64,000 nucleotides of DNA from contig JAVLRN010000002.1 of assembly GCA_032821775.1 (NCBI GenBank), positions 248,001 to 312,000 of the forward strand, given 5' to 3'. Shown piece by piece: positions 29,901-40,559 of the stretch. The notes below the pieces were generated by a model that was not told the DNA's origin, did no database searches, and saw nothing but the letters and a program-made list of their open reading frames with translations. Each line of letters begins with the position of its first letter. Position 1 is the first letter of the stretch. The translations under genes were made by a program, and so were the position numbers. The stretch is from Sanguinoderma infundibulare. Its lineage: Eukaryota > Basidiomycota > Agaricomycetes > Polyporales > Polyporaceae.

Positions 29901-30118
29901 CGGAGGCTTTTATGGCCCTGTCTCCACCACCTCTTCAAGAGGAATCTGAGGATGAACAATCTGAAGTTGATGTCTTGGATGCTTCAATTGCCCTGTCTCT
30001 GCAAGCTCTTCAAGAGGAGTCCGAGGGTCCAGAATATGATACTAAGGTCCCCAAAGCATTCATGGCGGTGTCTCTGCCACCTCTTCGAGAGGAATCCGAC
30101 AGTGACACAGAGGTGTAG
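26956..30118 (+). CDS. Transposon-borne protein with Zn2Cys6-spaced cysteine cluster (copy 1)
   Basis: Exons 26956-27436, 27492-27850 and 28580-30118 join in frame to about 792 codons, interrupted only by a TGA at 29195-29197. The third exon opens with six cysteines spaced C-X2-C-X6-C-X10-C-X2-C-X6-C (starting C-N-N-C, ending C-H-Q-C-C-E-V-H-L-K-C), the spacing of fungal binuclear zinc clusters. The C-terminus has two related units (H-L-I-A-I-H-N-E-H-Q-V and H-I-I-A-I-R-A-D-C-G-V, each with H-L-T-G-L) and repeated acidic Q-E-E-S-E motifs. Intron 2 (729 nt) contains a MITE; without it and its target duplication it would be 50 nt. Function unknown; DNA binding is an inference from the cysteine spacing. 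Confidence 0.6.
27888..28558. mobile_element. 671-bp hAT-type non-autonomous element (MITE) in an intron
   Basis: The ends are exact inverted repeats (TAAGGCTGAACGTGGGT at the left; its complement ends at 28558). They are flanked by the 8-bp direct repeat TGTAGCTC at 27880-27887 and 28559-28566, the target-duplication size of hAT elements. The interior is rich in subterminal CAGGTC/GGGTATGGGT motifs at both ends, and the middle has a short F-box-like frame. It sits inside the second intron of the gene at 26956. Confidence 0.9.
28146..28328 (+). pseudogene. F-box-like fragment inside the MITE
   Basis: The frame to the stop at 28328 contains L-E-F-K-V-F-K-F-L-T-I-K-E-L-L-T-I and P-V-S-K-E-W-Q-K-V-I, a good match to the core of an F-box. 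Nothing follows it. It is probably a captured exon piece; whether it is expressed is unknown. Confidence 0.5.
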
Positions 30119-30269
30119 GTGACCTCCAGAGCAGTTCCAGAGTCCTGTGAGATATATACAAGTAGTACGAACATTGGCCGAGTCATCTGTTGTCCTCCAA
30201 TATCCTTCTTTTCTTGAGCAATGTATCTTGTAACCGCTTCCCCGATTGCAATCCCTTCTCTCCGCTGGG

Positions 30270-30720
30270 ACCTACCTCAGCTTCATCTCATGTCAGGTGC
30301 GGGGTAGGGTTTTGTTGCCGTTCCACGCATAACGATAGAATAAGTCCATCTGATGTCTTGGTAATTTTTAAGAGACTCCGGGTGTTGAAGAAACTCTTGC
30401 GAAGGCGTTGCCTGGACTGCAGCACGGCCGGATGGCAGGTGTATGCAAGTACGGCATGCGGCCGGGCACTCCGGAACTGGATGTGCCCACTCCAGAGCGG
30501 CCACAACTAACATGCATGCTTGTTCCTGTCACCCGTCAGAGTGATATTTGTTGTGGTAGATGCCACTCAGCTATGGAATTGCATCTATGCATTTGAAGAT
30601 ATGCCTGACTCAATACACTTTTGATAGCACTACTGTCACAAGCTCTGGTGGCGTAGTGGTCTACACGTCTCCATGAGCGCTCCATGCGCTAGTGAAGCTC
30701 TGGGTTTGATTCCCACCACA
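30270..30720 (+). repeat. SINE-like repeat with tRNA-like 3' part (copy 1)
   Basis: Ends with a pol III-type A box (TGGCGTAGTGG, 30649-30659) and B box (GGTTTGATTCC, 30703-30713) at tRNA-like spacing. The roughly 300 bp upstream are shared with 46.6-46.9 kb and, inverted, with 50400-50690. A complete cloverleaf cannot be drawn, so I read it as tRNA-derived, not a tRNA gene. Confidence 0.6.
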
Positions 30721-31230
30721 GGAGGTGCCTCACCATTCGGCAAATTTTTACTTCCCAGGAGCGTCTTGTCTGACTGCAACATTTTTGGGCCATGGAACTG
30801 TCCTGAATATCACGACCGGGGTATCTGCCCTTTAATAACTCCCCCCCCCTCCAGAAGCATATTCCCAGGATGCACCGGCCGGTCACTGTCCCTCTGTATG
30901 TGTGTGTACCGGCCGGGGGGTAGGTCTTGCGTTCACGATGCTCCGGCCAGCCAATAGTCTCATTCATCTACGTGCGTGCGTCGGTCTGACGACAATATAC
31001 AAACATGGAGCACGCACAGCCGGGTAAGATCAAGCAGGTCTGTGGCATACGCCCTTGCAGCCCATGCCTCTTTCACCATACACGGTCTTCTCATTCATTG
31101 AACAAGGTCGCACCAAGTTCTTCCTACATGCCCAATTGCAATTATGCTTCCTTCAAATGCTATCAGGATCCATTATTTCAGAGGTAACTTGTTATTGGTG
31201 TGCTGTATCTACTCCGACCATGCAGCTCTC
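30721..31230. other. Repeat DNA, no gene seen
   Basis: Two exact CCGGCCGG octamers (30875, 30909) and only short frames. The right end is the 3' flank of the acidic protein gene. Confidence 0.35.
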
Positions 31231-32150
31231 TTAATCCCCCCTCCAGTAGCTGTCATCCCTCTCCTCCATCAAATGCTGCCAGGTGGCGTCCGCCCATGGG
31301 ACTTGAGCAGCCACCATCTGGTTGTACACCCCCCAATTTGGCGGGACGTAAGCCAGGGCCATGCCCTGTAAGGCACAGAGTAAGTCGTCTTGCTCATCCA
31401 AGTATGACAACTCATCCTGGAGTCCTGCATGCTCGTAGGTGAGCAACCAGTGCTCAAGTGTGGATAGGTCGAAACCACTAAGTGCGGATAGGTCGAAACC
31501 ACTATCCTCATCTTCCAGTTCGAGGACATCCGATGTGGTCTCCAGGTTCGCTATGGGCTCTGGAGACACACCTTGTGCCAGTGCAGTGAAAGACATCTTG
31601 GGATGACCATCGCCATTGTCCTTCTCCACGTCATCCAACAACTCCGAGTCGGATGGATACTCTATGGCCTTCCAGATCATCCACGCCTCTGCGCCGGAGT
31701 CCCCCTCTGAGTCTGATGGATACTCGATTGCATTTGCCGGAGGGGTGTCCTGTGCTTGGTTGGTGTCAGATGCCGGGGCACCCACATTCGCATCTGAGGC
31801 CGAGGCCGAGTCCGAGTCGTATTCTATAGGTAGTTGTTTGCTCCATCTACATCGGTACAAAGACAGTTAGCAGCCGGCAGGTAGCTCTCATTACACATCA
31901 TTCCCAACTTACCCTTGTTGGCCAGCCCATTCACCTGGTGCACCAGTTTCCGGTGCGGACCTGATGCTCTCCCTCACTGCAATGGGCGCCGGCTCAGGAA
32001 CATTCATCCGGACATGCTTAGGCTTGCGCCCCGGTTCACCTACAATTCACAATAGTGGCAAATTGTCACCATCTCACCTGTGAGCTGGCAGTCAGAATAC
32101 TCACCACCACTGGCCTGAGAGTCCGCATGGCCTCACTTCTTTGACTCCAT
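31231..32150 (-). pseudogene. Acidic protein with internal repeats, one in-frame TGA
   Basis: Minus strand: ATG at 32150 gives M-E-S-K-K, then TGA at 32135-32133, then G-H-A-D-S-Q-A-S-G. After an intron ending near 32041 the frame continues with G-R-K-P-K-H-V-R-M-N-V-P-E-P, and after a second intron (near 31910-31860) comes an acidic segment with A-I-E-Y-P-S-D-S-E twice and S-G-F-D-L-S twice, ending at 31231. It lies head to head with the gene starting at 32384, 234 bp away, so a shared promoter region is likely. The TGA would be CGA (Arg) in an intact copy if it arose by CpG decay. Family not recognised; mobile-element origin is inferred from context. Confidence 0.45.
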
Positions 32151-32383
32151 AATGACCAGGACCAGCTGCGCTCAGGTAGTGTCAGTAATTGTCCATATGA
32201 CCATTCTCAGGCATACCTTGACCGAAGTGGAAGGTGTCGGAGGCGTGCTTCTCTCGGAGTGCCCAATTTGCTCCCATTCTGTTGGAGTCAACCTTATCAG
32301 ATTACGTTAGATCTCGATCATTGCTGCATCCTCATGCCTGCCATCCCTCTTCCCTCCTCCCATCATCTTCGCAGCATTGCAGC

Positions 32384-34150
32384 ATGAGTTCTTCACGCTC
32401 CGCTGGATTCAAATGGGCTCTGCCAAGCCACGAACAAGTTCTTCAAGTTCGGATGTTGGCGACCGAGCTGCACTATGCCTTTGCTGCCAAACCACTGATG
32501 GACTCCCCGAGGTGGCACGATTTTGACACTCAATTTCTGGCCACGGCCGACTGCATGATGACTATCTTGCGGGGGGCTTGCTTTCATAGTCTTCCCTGTG
32601 TGGCCATGGGAGTCGTCTGGGAATTTAACAGGATGTACAACCTCCTGCAGCCCAGAGTGGATGTTGAGGCCATTACGCCAGTCTAGGCCAGACATCCCGC
32701 TCTCCTTGACCCGCTGCCGGTTGGCATGAAGCCCATCAATGTCATGCCTAATGATGAAGGAGCTATCAGCCTGTTGCCGGAGTCCAACCTCCGTGATGTC
32801 TGGTGGGACAAAGCACGGCTAGGTGAGTTTCATTCTCACTCCTTTCGGGCTGCAGAAGTAGTAGATACCTGCCTGTTGTGCGCCTCGATGTCTTGGATCG
32901 GATACCGCGCTTGCCACGTCTCCGGCATCCAAATATGGCTAACAGTCCTTATCAGGTGCCATCGCCCCCTCTGTGGCAGAGGCTCCACTTGTCACGGTTG
33001 TATGCCAGCCTGTCCAGCCTGAACTGGAGTCTCCGCAGCCCCACTCCCTGCCTGCCCTCGCCCAGTCTCCAAGCCAGAGGGGCAGCAAGGTCGCTTCCAC
33101 CGTCACCCCTCCCTTTCCCCCTAAGCCTTTCATTGAGGTGCCTCTGTGTTGGGTCAAGCCTAAGGCTCCGGTGCCCCAACCATCCAGGGGCGAACCGGTC
33201 GACCTTAGTCTCCTTCGACAGGAAGAAATTCCTTGGGAGTGGCAACTCCATGTATGTTTATTATTCCACTAATCACCTCATTGTGGTCCATTGACATTGT
33301 CACTTAGCCCACCCCATGCGAAAAATGCCAGAAGGTGAACCGGCCATGCTACTTCTGCCCGCTCGTAGCCTCCTGCTGCGAGGCATGTTGGAGAGGTAAG
33401 ACTAAATGCATGTTGACGATCAATGCCAGCCCGCCCACGAATGCCACGTATCTCACCTGGGTCTTTTGGCAAATGTCCCAGAACCCCGACGACTATGGCC
33501 CCCCTCCATTCCAGCCAACCACCGCTCCAGCGACTACTGTCCCCACTCTGCAGTGGTACATCACATGCTACAAGGAGTTCTCTACAGAGCAGCACCAAAA
33601 AGGTCCACCTCGTCCGACCTATCCTGGGTCCACGGCGTCTTCCACCAACCGCAGATCCTTGTCACACCCATGCAGGTCCGCAGCCCTGAGAGGATCTATC
33701 GCGCCCATGTCAGCATCCACCGACGCTCTTCCGGCACCAGCCAGCCATGGCATGCCTTTGGCTGGGATGTCCCAGGTGTTGACGAGGTCTGCGCAGGCCA
33801 CATCAGGTTCTGCCCCCCCCGGTGTGCCATCTATTGCTGTAGTGGAACATTCACCATCCCCCGTGGCACCAATGGATGTAGACCAACCAGAGCTGCCACC
33901 ACCGCAATCACCCGCCCCCACTCCACCATCTGGCCATGGTATCCTCGGGTCCGAACAGCCATCTGTGCAGGCACTGGTCACTGAGGTTCCGGAGGCTTCC
34001 TCGAAGTGTACAACCCATCATGGCAAAGCCGTAGAACACGGCCCCGAGGCTGAGTGTGTTCTGCTGGCCCTTGACCAACTTGCGGAGGGCGGCAGCCGGC
34101 AGCCATATCCAGAAGAGGTACTGCCTGTTCCTGGTACATCATGGATGTAG
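32384..34150 (+). CDS. Transposon-borne protein with Zn2Cys6-spaced cysteine cluster (copy 2)
   Basis: Exons 32384-32822, 32956-33251 and 33308-34150 join in frame (525 codons) with a single in-frame TAG at 32684-32686. Before the last intron stands I-P-W-E-W-Q-L-H; right after it come P-T-P-C-E-K-C and six cysteines spaced C-X2-C-X6-C-X9-C-X2-C-X6-C, then T-Y-L-T-W-V-F-W. Copy 3 (60.4-64 kb) has the same tryptophan motif, the same intron position and the same cluster. The rest is Pro/Ser-rich and probably unstructured. The stop could be CAG to TAG. Function unknown. Confidence 0.6.
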
Positions 34151-34887
34151 TCCATGCACTGCACTACACGGCGCATTTCCGGCCAGCTGGTCAGAGGCTG
34201 GGCGCTGGAACCTGGCCCAGGTGTAGCAGTCAGGTGGCAGCCGGCTGGCTACCGCCTGGGCTCCAGAAAAAACAGAGGATGGTGCCACAGTGGCACCAGG
34301 TCTCCCTGGCCATCAGCTGCGCCCATCGCCTGGTGACTGGCCCCCCGTTGAGCTCACCTCCAGGCCATTTAGCAGACATGTTGTATATCTGAGAGTGGCC
34401 CGGTTTTGTATATTTGTGTAGGTCATGGCTTGCCAATGTAATGGCTCATACACGCCCACGTTCTTGCCTGCATCCGGGCTGTGTGTTTGTGCGGGGCGGG
34501 TCTGCTTAAACATCCCTGACCGGGATTGTTTTCAGGCTGCTCAGAACATGTTCTACCATCTATTGCATGGATAGCAGAGTGCATGAACAGGGGATATTTC
34601 CATAGGTGGTGACAGGATGTTCATCAAACTGGTGAGATGCTGTTAGAAAATGGTGGGACAGGCTGTCAATATTGACCAATACACATCAATGGATTCAGGT
34701 CAGGCCTAGGCGGCACTCATTCAGTTGCAAAAACAGTGATCAATGCATTACGACCGGTGGAATTAAACAGGACAATAACATATACATGATGAGAGCCGAG
34801 GACCACAACATTGAGTCGTAAATTAGGAGGATACGGAACCGGAGGGAATCCACACAATACAACGGACGAGATTTGCTTGCGACCAGT
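34151..34887. other. No gene seen
   Basis: Repeat-like sequence with CCGGCCAG/CCGGCTGG motifs near 34180 and 34240 and short frames only; the right end is the 3' flank of the next minus-strand gene. Confidence 0.35.
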
Positions 34888-36511
34888 TCAAGCAGCAGTC
34901 TCGTCAGTGCCCACCGCCGTATCAGTGGGCACAGTCGCGGGCGCAGTGGCAGGCATGTTTGCTTCAATGGAGTCATCGATCTCGAGCTGGAGCTTGTCAA
35001 TTGCGTGCTCGCTGACGTGCTCGCTGGCACCGTGCGTGTCCTGCCCATGGGCGGCACAATCCTTCGTAAGGATGTGCTTGAACACGCTGTGGATCCAAAG
35101 TTAGTGATGCAGGGACGTCTGAGGTAAGTCTCGACACACCGCAGAAGAGCCTCGGCGGTGACCGCCTTGGAACGGACGAAAGTCAGGCGGTGGTCAACTT
35201 GATCCCAATAATCGCCGCCAGGGTGCTCAAGGACAACTGCCCGCTGTCGAAAGGAATGTTGTATTAAACTATGTCTGAATTGTTCAGGAAACAAGCAAGC
35301 AGCTTACCATCAATGCGATGCGTGCCATGAGAGGAACAGTGATCTTGACGCTTGTGCCCTTGAAGATGTTCTGCGTCAGGTCAAAAACAGTGGTGTGCTT
35401 CGATGGGTCGGTGTCGACGATACTGCTCCGAAGCTAAACCGGTAGTATACAGGGTCAGAGATGAATAAAGCTTGACAGGCAGCGTGCAACATGACTCACC
35501 TCCTTCTTGACAGATGCGCGAATCTGGGTAAATGCATCCTGGGCCTCCTTCACAACCTTCTGCCAATCAGCACGGTTGTGCTCGATGCCAGCAGGGAGGT
35601 CAAAGTGAAGTCGCTTGATGATGTCCTGTATGCCGAAAGATATCAGTAAGAAACTGGAACTTCAGGTGACGCGATAGTAAGACCAGGGATCATCGTCACA
35701 TCCTCAGGTGAAGACCTGTCCATGTCTGAGTCATCGCCAGCTGTCTCAACAGCGTTCTCTGGCGTTGTAGGCACAGACGACGCTGAAGAGCTCTTCCGGG
35801 GGACAGCATGAGGTGTCCGAGGCGATGAGACAGCCATAAGGCTAGACTCTTTATCGCTGCTGCTCACATCTTCTGGAGGCTCAAGAATCGAAGATGCCTG
35901 AGGTGCCTGAAGGGACAAGTCCTAGTGCTCACCAGTAGGTGGTTCAAAGGGACTGTGCCCTTGTATGCCGACAGCTTGGAAGAAAAAAACACACCATTCG
36001 CATACGAGACGATGTTCATCTGTGGGATGGTGAGAGACTGGCAGTAAAAGGATCACAAAGTTAATGGACATACATGGAAGCTGTCGCTCACTTCGAATGG
36101 CGGGGGGTTGCTGACAATGGCGTCCACCTTGTTCCGGCATGCGAGCACCTCAGCAAAGATCTTGATGTTCTGGACAGTAAGGCTGTTCTAAATGGACGTC
36201 ATCAGCTGCAGCATGCAACCATAAGCAAAATGTAAGATGCGTACCATTGCAAAGTCCTCAACCTCTTGGTGTTGATCAGTGTGGAGCTTCTTGTGTGCTG
36301 CAATCTTGCGGGTGACCAGGACGAGGTTCTTGTTGTTGCGCCAGATAGTTGAGGGTGCAGCAGCTCTGTCGTCGTCGGACGAGTCCACGTCCACATCAGC
36401 ATGGGAGCATTTGCCGTTGGGACCAGTGAGAGTGGGTGAGAGGACAGGAGAGCGTGAGGCAGCGAGGATGTCGGAAATCTCATCCCAGACGGAAGCGCGA
36501 GGGCTGGTCAT
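34888..36511 (-). CDS. Member of an expanded Agaricomycete gene family of unknown function
   Basis: Minus-strand exons read in order: M-T-S-P-R-A-S-V-W-D-E-I-S-D (36511), S-L-T-V-Q-N-I-K-I-F-A-E-V-L-A-C-R-N-K, L-S-A-Y-K-G-T-V-P-L-N-H-L-L, then D-I-I-K-R-L-H-F-D-L-P-A-G-I-E-H-N, V-F-D-L-T-Q-N-I-F-K-G-T-S-V-K, P-G-G-D-Y-W-D-Q-V-D and V-F-K-H-I-L-T-K-D-C-A-A-H-G, stopping at 34888. Introns are about 50-60 nt. The pattern matches a multicopy family I know from Agaricomycetes only as hypothetical proteins. One acidic Ser-rich segment (35900-35650) may be an extra exon or a retained intron. Exon borders are approximate. Confidence 0.55.
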
Positions 36512-38135
36512 GAAGGGTGTTGTGCTCGGGTGTGCAGCAAGGGAGCGGGAAGGGAAAGAGAGGGTGAAAAGAGGAGAAAGGAATGGCGTTGACAGGTCTT
36601 GGTGATACTGAATATTATATCATCTCGGCTATTGCTCGCCTGAAACTCAAACCATGGCGAGCATCGCAGCACCAGCCTCGCAACCACTTCTTGTTTTGCA
36701 GCTCGCCCGTCTCGGCCCATCTCGGCTGTACTCGCATCAATGCACGGGAGGGACAACACGGACAGGCATGACAAGCATCGACGAGTTGGGTCCCAGTCGT
36801 CCCTGTTCTCTGATGCAACCATGTTCGCGATCGTGACCGACGCCGCGGCGGCAGCCGCACGATGAGATGTTGGCACTGCAGTGGCAGTGGCAAGCGCAAG
36901 AGCCGCAGGAGAGATTTCAGGGAAGCCAATGGCAGGAGTGCGGTACGTCTTGGGAGCCTCGCGATCGGGAAGCACGACGCCCTGCCGTCCACCGGTCGTC
37001 TTCCTCTTGTGGCGCACGAGCTCCCTCTCATGGTCCTTCTCGTTCTTCTCGAGCTCACTCTCGCTGAGGTAGTTGAGCTGCGGCGTGAACACGCTGACCT
37101 GCTCCATCGAGCGCGCGCTGGACGTGAGCGACGGCAGGAGCGACATTCGCAGATCGTCATCCTGCACTGCAGACCCGTCCGAGGGGTGGCCCACGAGGAA
37201 GAGCGATTTCTGGTAGATCCGGACCTGCTCGCGAATAGAGTGCATGATCGATGTCCTTCAGAGATAGCATTCAGTGTCCGTCACGAGCAAGGACGAGGAA
37301 GGCTGAAGGCAAATCGCTCACCTGAACTCATCGCTAAGACCGAGATCTGTGCAGTAGATCTCAGTGAACTGCTCGGGGGTTGGATCGACGTTCTCGAGAT
37401 CCCACTCGAACTGATCTTCGAGTTTGTATGAGCCGACAATGATGTCGAGCTGTGCACGGCGCAATGCGGGACCAAAAGATCAACCAACTATCCCCCGCGC
37501 GATGAAACAACATTGCGAACGCACCTTCACCAAGATACCCAGGTCTTTGTGCATCAAGCTTTCATCTTCCTCGAAATCGTCGACCGTCATGGGTACGTCC
37601 CCAGTGGTGGATGCAAGGCCATTGGGCTGCTCGACCGCCTCATCCTTGATGACCTTCCTCCGCTTGCGAGTGCACAGGTCCGGCGGGCTGGGCATCTTGT
37701 ACAGAGCCTTCGAGCGAACGTGCTTCCGCCACGCCTCACGGCACCTCCTTGTCTGAGAACCTGCCCTTGATGACATCCTCGGTCTTGTCGATCATGATGC
37801 TGTCCTCGCCAAACGTGGCCGAGTGCGCCTTCTAGTCGCTGAGCTGCTCTTGCATAGACTTTGTGATGACGGCGTGGTAACTCAGTGCGAGCGAGTAGTC
37901 AACGACAACGGACTGGGCGAATATCTTGGGGGTGATTATCGGGTCTATGTTCGGACATCAGCCAATCCATCGCGCATATACCCACTCAACGCTACTCACC
38001 ATTCAAGTTCCACACGAAGGTATCCCACATCTTGTGCGCATCGACGTCGAACTCCAGCCGAATTGGCATGCGCACAGACGAAGGACATGAGATGGAGTCG
38101 ATGAACTCCGTGGGATGCGGAATTGGAAGTAGCAT
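36508..38135 (-). pseudogene. SNF5/SFH1-type chromatin-remodelling subunit, broken copy
   Basis: Minus strand: I-P-H-P-T-E-F (from 38135) and R-L-E-F-D-V-D-A-H-K-M-W-D-T-F-V-W-N-L-N are SNF5-like. Downstream are F-E-E-D-E-S-L-M-H-K-D-L, Y-K-L-E-D-Q-F-E-W-D-L-E-N-V-D, C-T-D-L-G-L-S-D-E-F, H-S-I-R-E-Q-V, Y-Q-K-S-L-F-L-V-G-H-P-S-D-G and F-T-P-Q-L-N-Y-L-S. Defects: TAG at 37834-37832, a frameshift near 37744, a shortened N-terminus, and loss of homology after A-N-M-V-A-S-E-N near 36780, where unrelated sequence runs to 36508. The family is a core subunit of SWI/SNF and RSC complexes. A functional copy must exist elsewhere. Confidence 0.75.
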
Positions 38136-39424
38136 GCAGGAAGCCGGCGGCCGACTAGGTGAAAACGGGGTGCAATGATCGGGGTGGGACGTGCTTAAAG
38201 TTATAGGACGGCGTGTTCGGAGGGTATATAGGATGAGCTCTCGATCCACGTTGTTGGAGCGAGAAGGGAAGAAAGCTCCGAGGCGGGGTAGAAGGGGTGT
38301 CAATGGAACCGGGTGGCCTCGCCACCACATATCAAGTGTGCACGGATAAGGGGACAGGCCCCTTGTGCCCATATGCAATGGCATGGGCCGAGTGGCCGTC
38401 GGAGCAGGTGGGGAGAGCGAGGTGGATCACAGAGGTGATGGAGGACGTCTCTCCTCGGCCGCGGGCTGATGGTTGGATCGATATCGGGTTCTGAACGGAG
38501 TTGGTAAGGTCATCTCGACATTCACGGAGCTGGCACGGATAGAACCTCAGTCGGTGTGGCCAACTGTCACTGAATCGGGTGGAATGGGGAGTAGAGCAGA
38601 GAGCAGCGAAGACGGGGACGCTCGAGCAGAATTGAGAGATGGGTCGAAGACATCGATCTGATTGTCATTGGTCGAAGCGGCGCTCGCGGGGAGAACGCAG
38701 TAAGTGAGAACTGTCGCGTGAGTTGGGTTATAAGGGCGTGCAGTTGGAGCTTAACGGCTATTAAACTGTGTCGGATCTGCGGCGCGCGGCCCACGGTTGA
38801 CGCAAAAGGGACATCTTGTTGGCAATGATGACAGTCAAGACAAGATGGTCTGTGCACGCCGGGTGAGGGTCGGAGAGTTGAGAAGGTGTTGATGTCCCGG
38901 ATATGGATATGCTCGCGATGAGACTGAGAGCAGATTCAAGGGTGGTGGCATATGTGGAATGTATGTGAAGGACCTTATTAGGACAGCCGACGGGAGGGAA
39001 GTGAATGGAGGTGGAGGCGAGGAAGGGAGTCGGCGTGTGCGGCACGGGGTGGGGGCGGCAGGGCGGCTGTGGGAGGTGGGACCGGGGCCGGGGCGCGGGG
39101 CGGAGGGGGCTAGTGGGTGTCGGGTGCAAAGGCAGTTCGTGTGCAGTACACGTTGGAGTCGGTGCGGGGGCCACTGGGCGGCCAAGTGGGACCCCACTAC
39201 CTCCTGCCAGCACGTGCACCGACACCTCCCGCCCCACTCCCCCATCTGTCACCTAGCAGCGACCGCCTCCTCCCCACTCCTGCACTGACACCCTTCCACC
39301 CCACTCCCCCATCTGGACCTTGGTTCGTGCGCGGCACCAGGGGAGTGACTCACATCGAGCGGCGGCCGGGCCCGCCGTGGTGGCGATCGGGCCATCCACC
39401 CTCACCCTCGGTGAAGGCGGGCCT
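38136..39424. other. Low-complexity GC-rich region, no convincing gene
   Basis: Overlapping Pro/Thr/His-rich frames on the minus strand and Gly/Arg-rich frames on the plus strand mirror each other, as expected for biased non-coding sequence. No motif is recognised. Confidence 0.35.
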
Positions 39425-39620
39425 GACAGGAGTGCCAACGAATGGAAGGATAGGGAGGTTATGGTTCTGGTTGGTCTTGCCGTCCTTGGTCAACACACCC
39501 TGCGTGACGGGCCCGCCAGCGTGGTGCATGTGGTGCATGTACTCGGGGCGGAGGTGGTCTATGCGGACTCGGATGGGCTCGAGCCCGAGCCACTGGCGGA
39601 GGGCGTTAGACGTTAGAGGC
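39425..39620. repeat. Second copy of the fragment at 22150-22340, inverted
   Basis: See 22150-22340. The reading here is on the minus strand with N-A-L-R-Q-W-L-G-L-E-P-I-R-V and N-H-N-L-P-I-L-P-F-V. Confidence 0.6.
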
Positions 39621-40478
39621 ATCGAGGGCCTTGGCGCGCATGGAGGCACAGAAGTGGCGTCCGTGGGATCGCTTGTCACCCTCGGCGGGCGTAATAGGTT
39701 GGGCAAAGGCCGACGCGGCGAAGAGAGTGTCTACGGGAGGATGGTACAGGGAGCCAAGATTGCTGTTGAGGTCGGCGGCGGCATGTCCATACCACACAGA
39801 GGAGACCTCGGTCACGACCACCCTGATAGGACTCCCAGATGCGGCTGAGGGTACAGTTTGGGATGCGAGAAGCGTGTATTGTTTGATGGGTAGATTGGAT
39901 GGAGCGAGGGTGGTGCGCCGTGAGGGAGATGGCTTGAAACGAGGATTGGAGGACTCATCGAGGCTTGTGCCGAGGACGGCGAGCACAGAAAGTGCGCCAA
40001 AATGCATATAGATGGGTTGGATGCTAAGAGTGGATCTGGAGGCAGAAATAGTAGGATGAACGAGAGTCGTGCAGAAGACAGGAAGACTCCTCCACCTGCA
40101 CCGCCCATGAGTGAGCTCTGACTCTGGCTCTCGTGTTGGTGCTGGTGCTGGTGATGCTGGTGGCCAGGTGTGGGACCGATGTTGCCTGTGATGCCCATTC
40201 CAGTGATGCCCATCCCGCTCTGGATGTGTCCCGCTCTGGATGTGTGCCATCGGTGCGGGTGCGGGCATGCCAGACCGCGCCGGTGTCGAAGTTGAAGGTG
40301 CGGGTGCAGACGCAGGCGCAGAAGCCTCACTCTCGGACGCCTTGCACTTCACACTGCGGCGCGTGAGCCCCTCCTCGTGGTTGTTCAAAAACACATTGTC
40401 TGACCTTCCTTTGCCTCCAAAGTCAGTGCTCTGTGACTCGATTCTCCCAAAACAATATGCCAAACCCACCCAAGCCAT
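39606..40478 (-). CDS. Unidentified 290-codon reading frame
   Basis: The minus frame is open from 40478 to 39606. The first half is Ala/Pro/His low-complexity; the second half has alternating hydrophobic segments (S-P-I-R-V-V-V-T-E-V-S-S-V-W-Y-G) but no domain I can name. It overlaps weaker frames on both strands. It may be part of a captured gene together with the repeat at 39425-39620, or not coding at all. Confidence 0.25.
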   Translation of the reverse strand: MAWVGLAYCFGRIESQSTDFGGKGRSDNVFLNNHEEGLTRRSVKCKASESEASAPASAPAPSTSTPARSGMPAPAPMAHIQSGTHPERDGHHWNGHHRQHRSHTWPPASPAPAPTREPESELTHGRCRWRSLPVFCTTLVHPTISASRSTLSIQPIYMHFGALSVLAVLGTSLDESSNPRFKPSPSRRTTLAPSNLPIKQYTLLASQTVPSAASGSPIRVVVTEVSSVWYGHAAADLNSNLGSLYHPPVDTLFAASAFAQPITPAEGDKRSHGRHFCASMRAKALDASNV

Positions 40479-40559
40479 TGCCGCAATGTTTGTTCCATAG
40501 GTTAATACAACTTTGAAAGAGCACTAAATCTGCTATCATCAGATATCACCAAACAGGCA

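Noticed and set aside
36615..37160. Arg/Ser-rich minus frame
   Set aside because: It is the shadow of the SNF5-like coding frame.
38761..39256. Pro/Thr/His-rich frames as a cell-wall protein
   Set aside because: Mirror-image low-complexity frames on both strands, no signal peptide and no recognised repeat unit.
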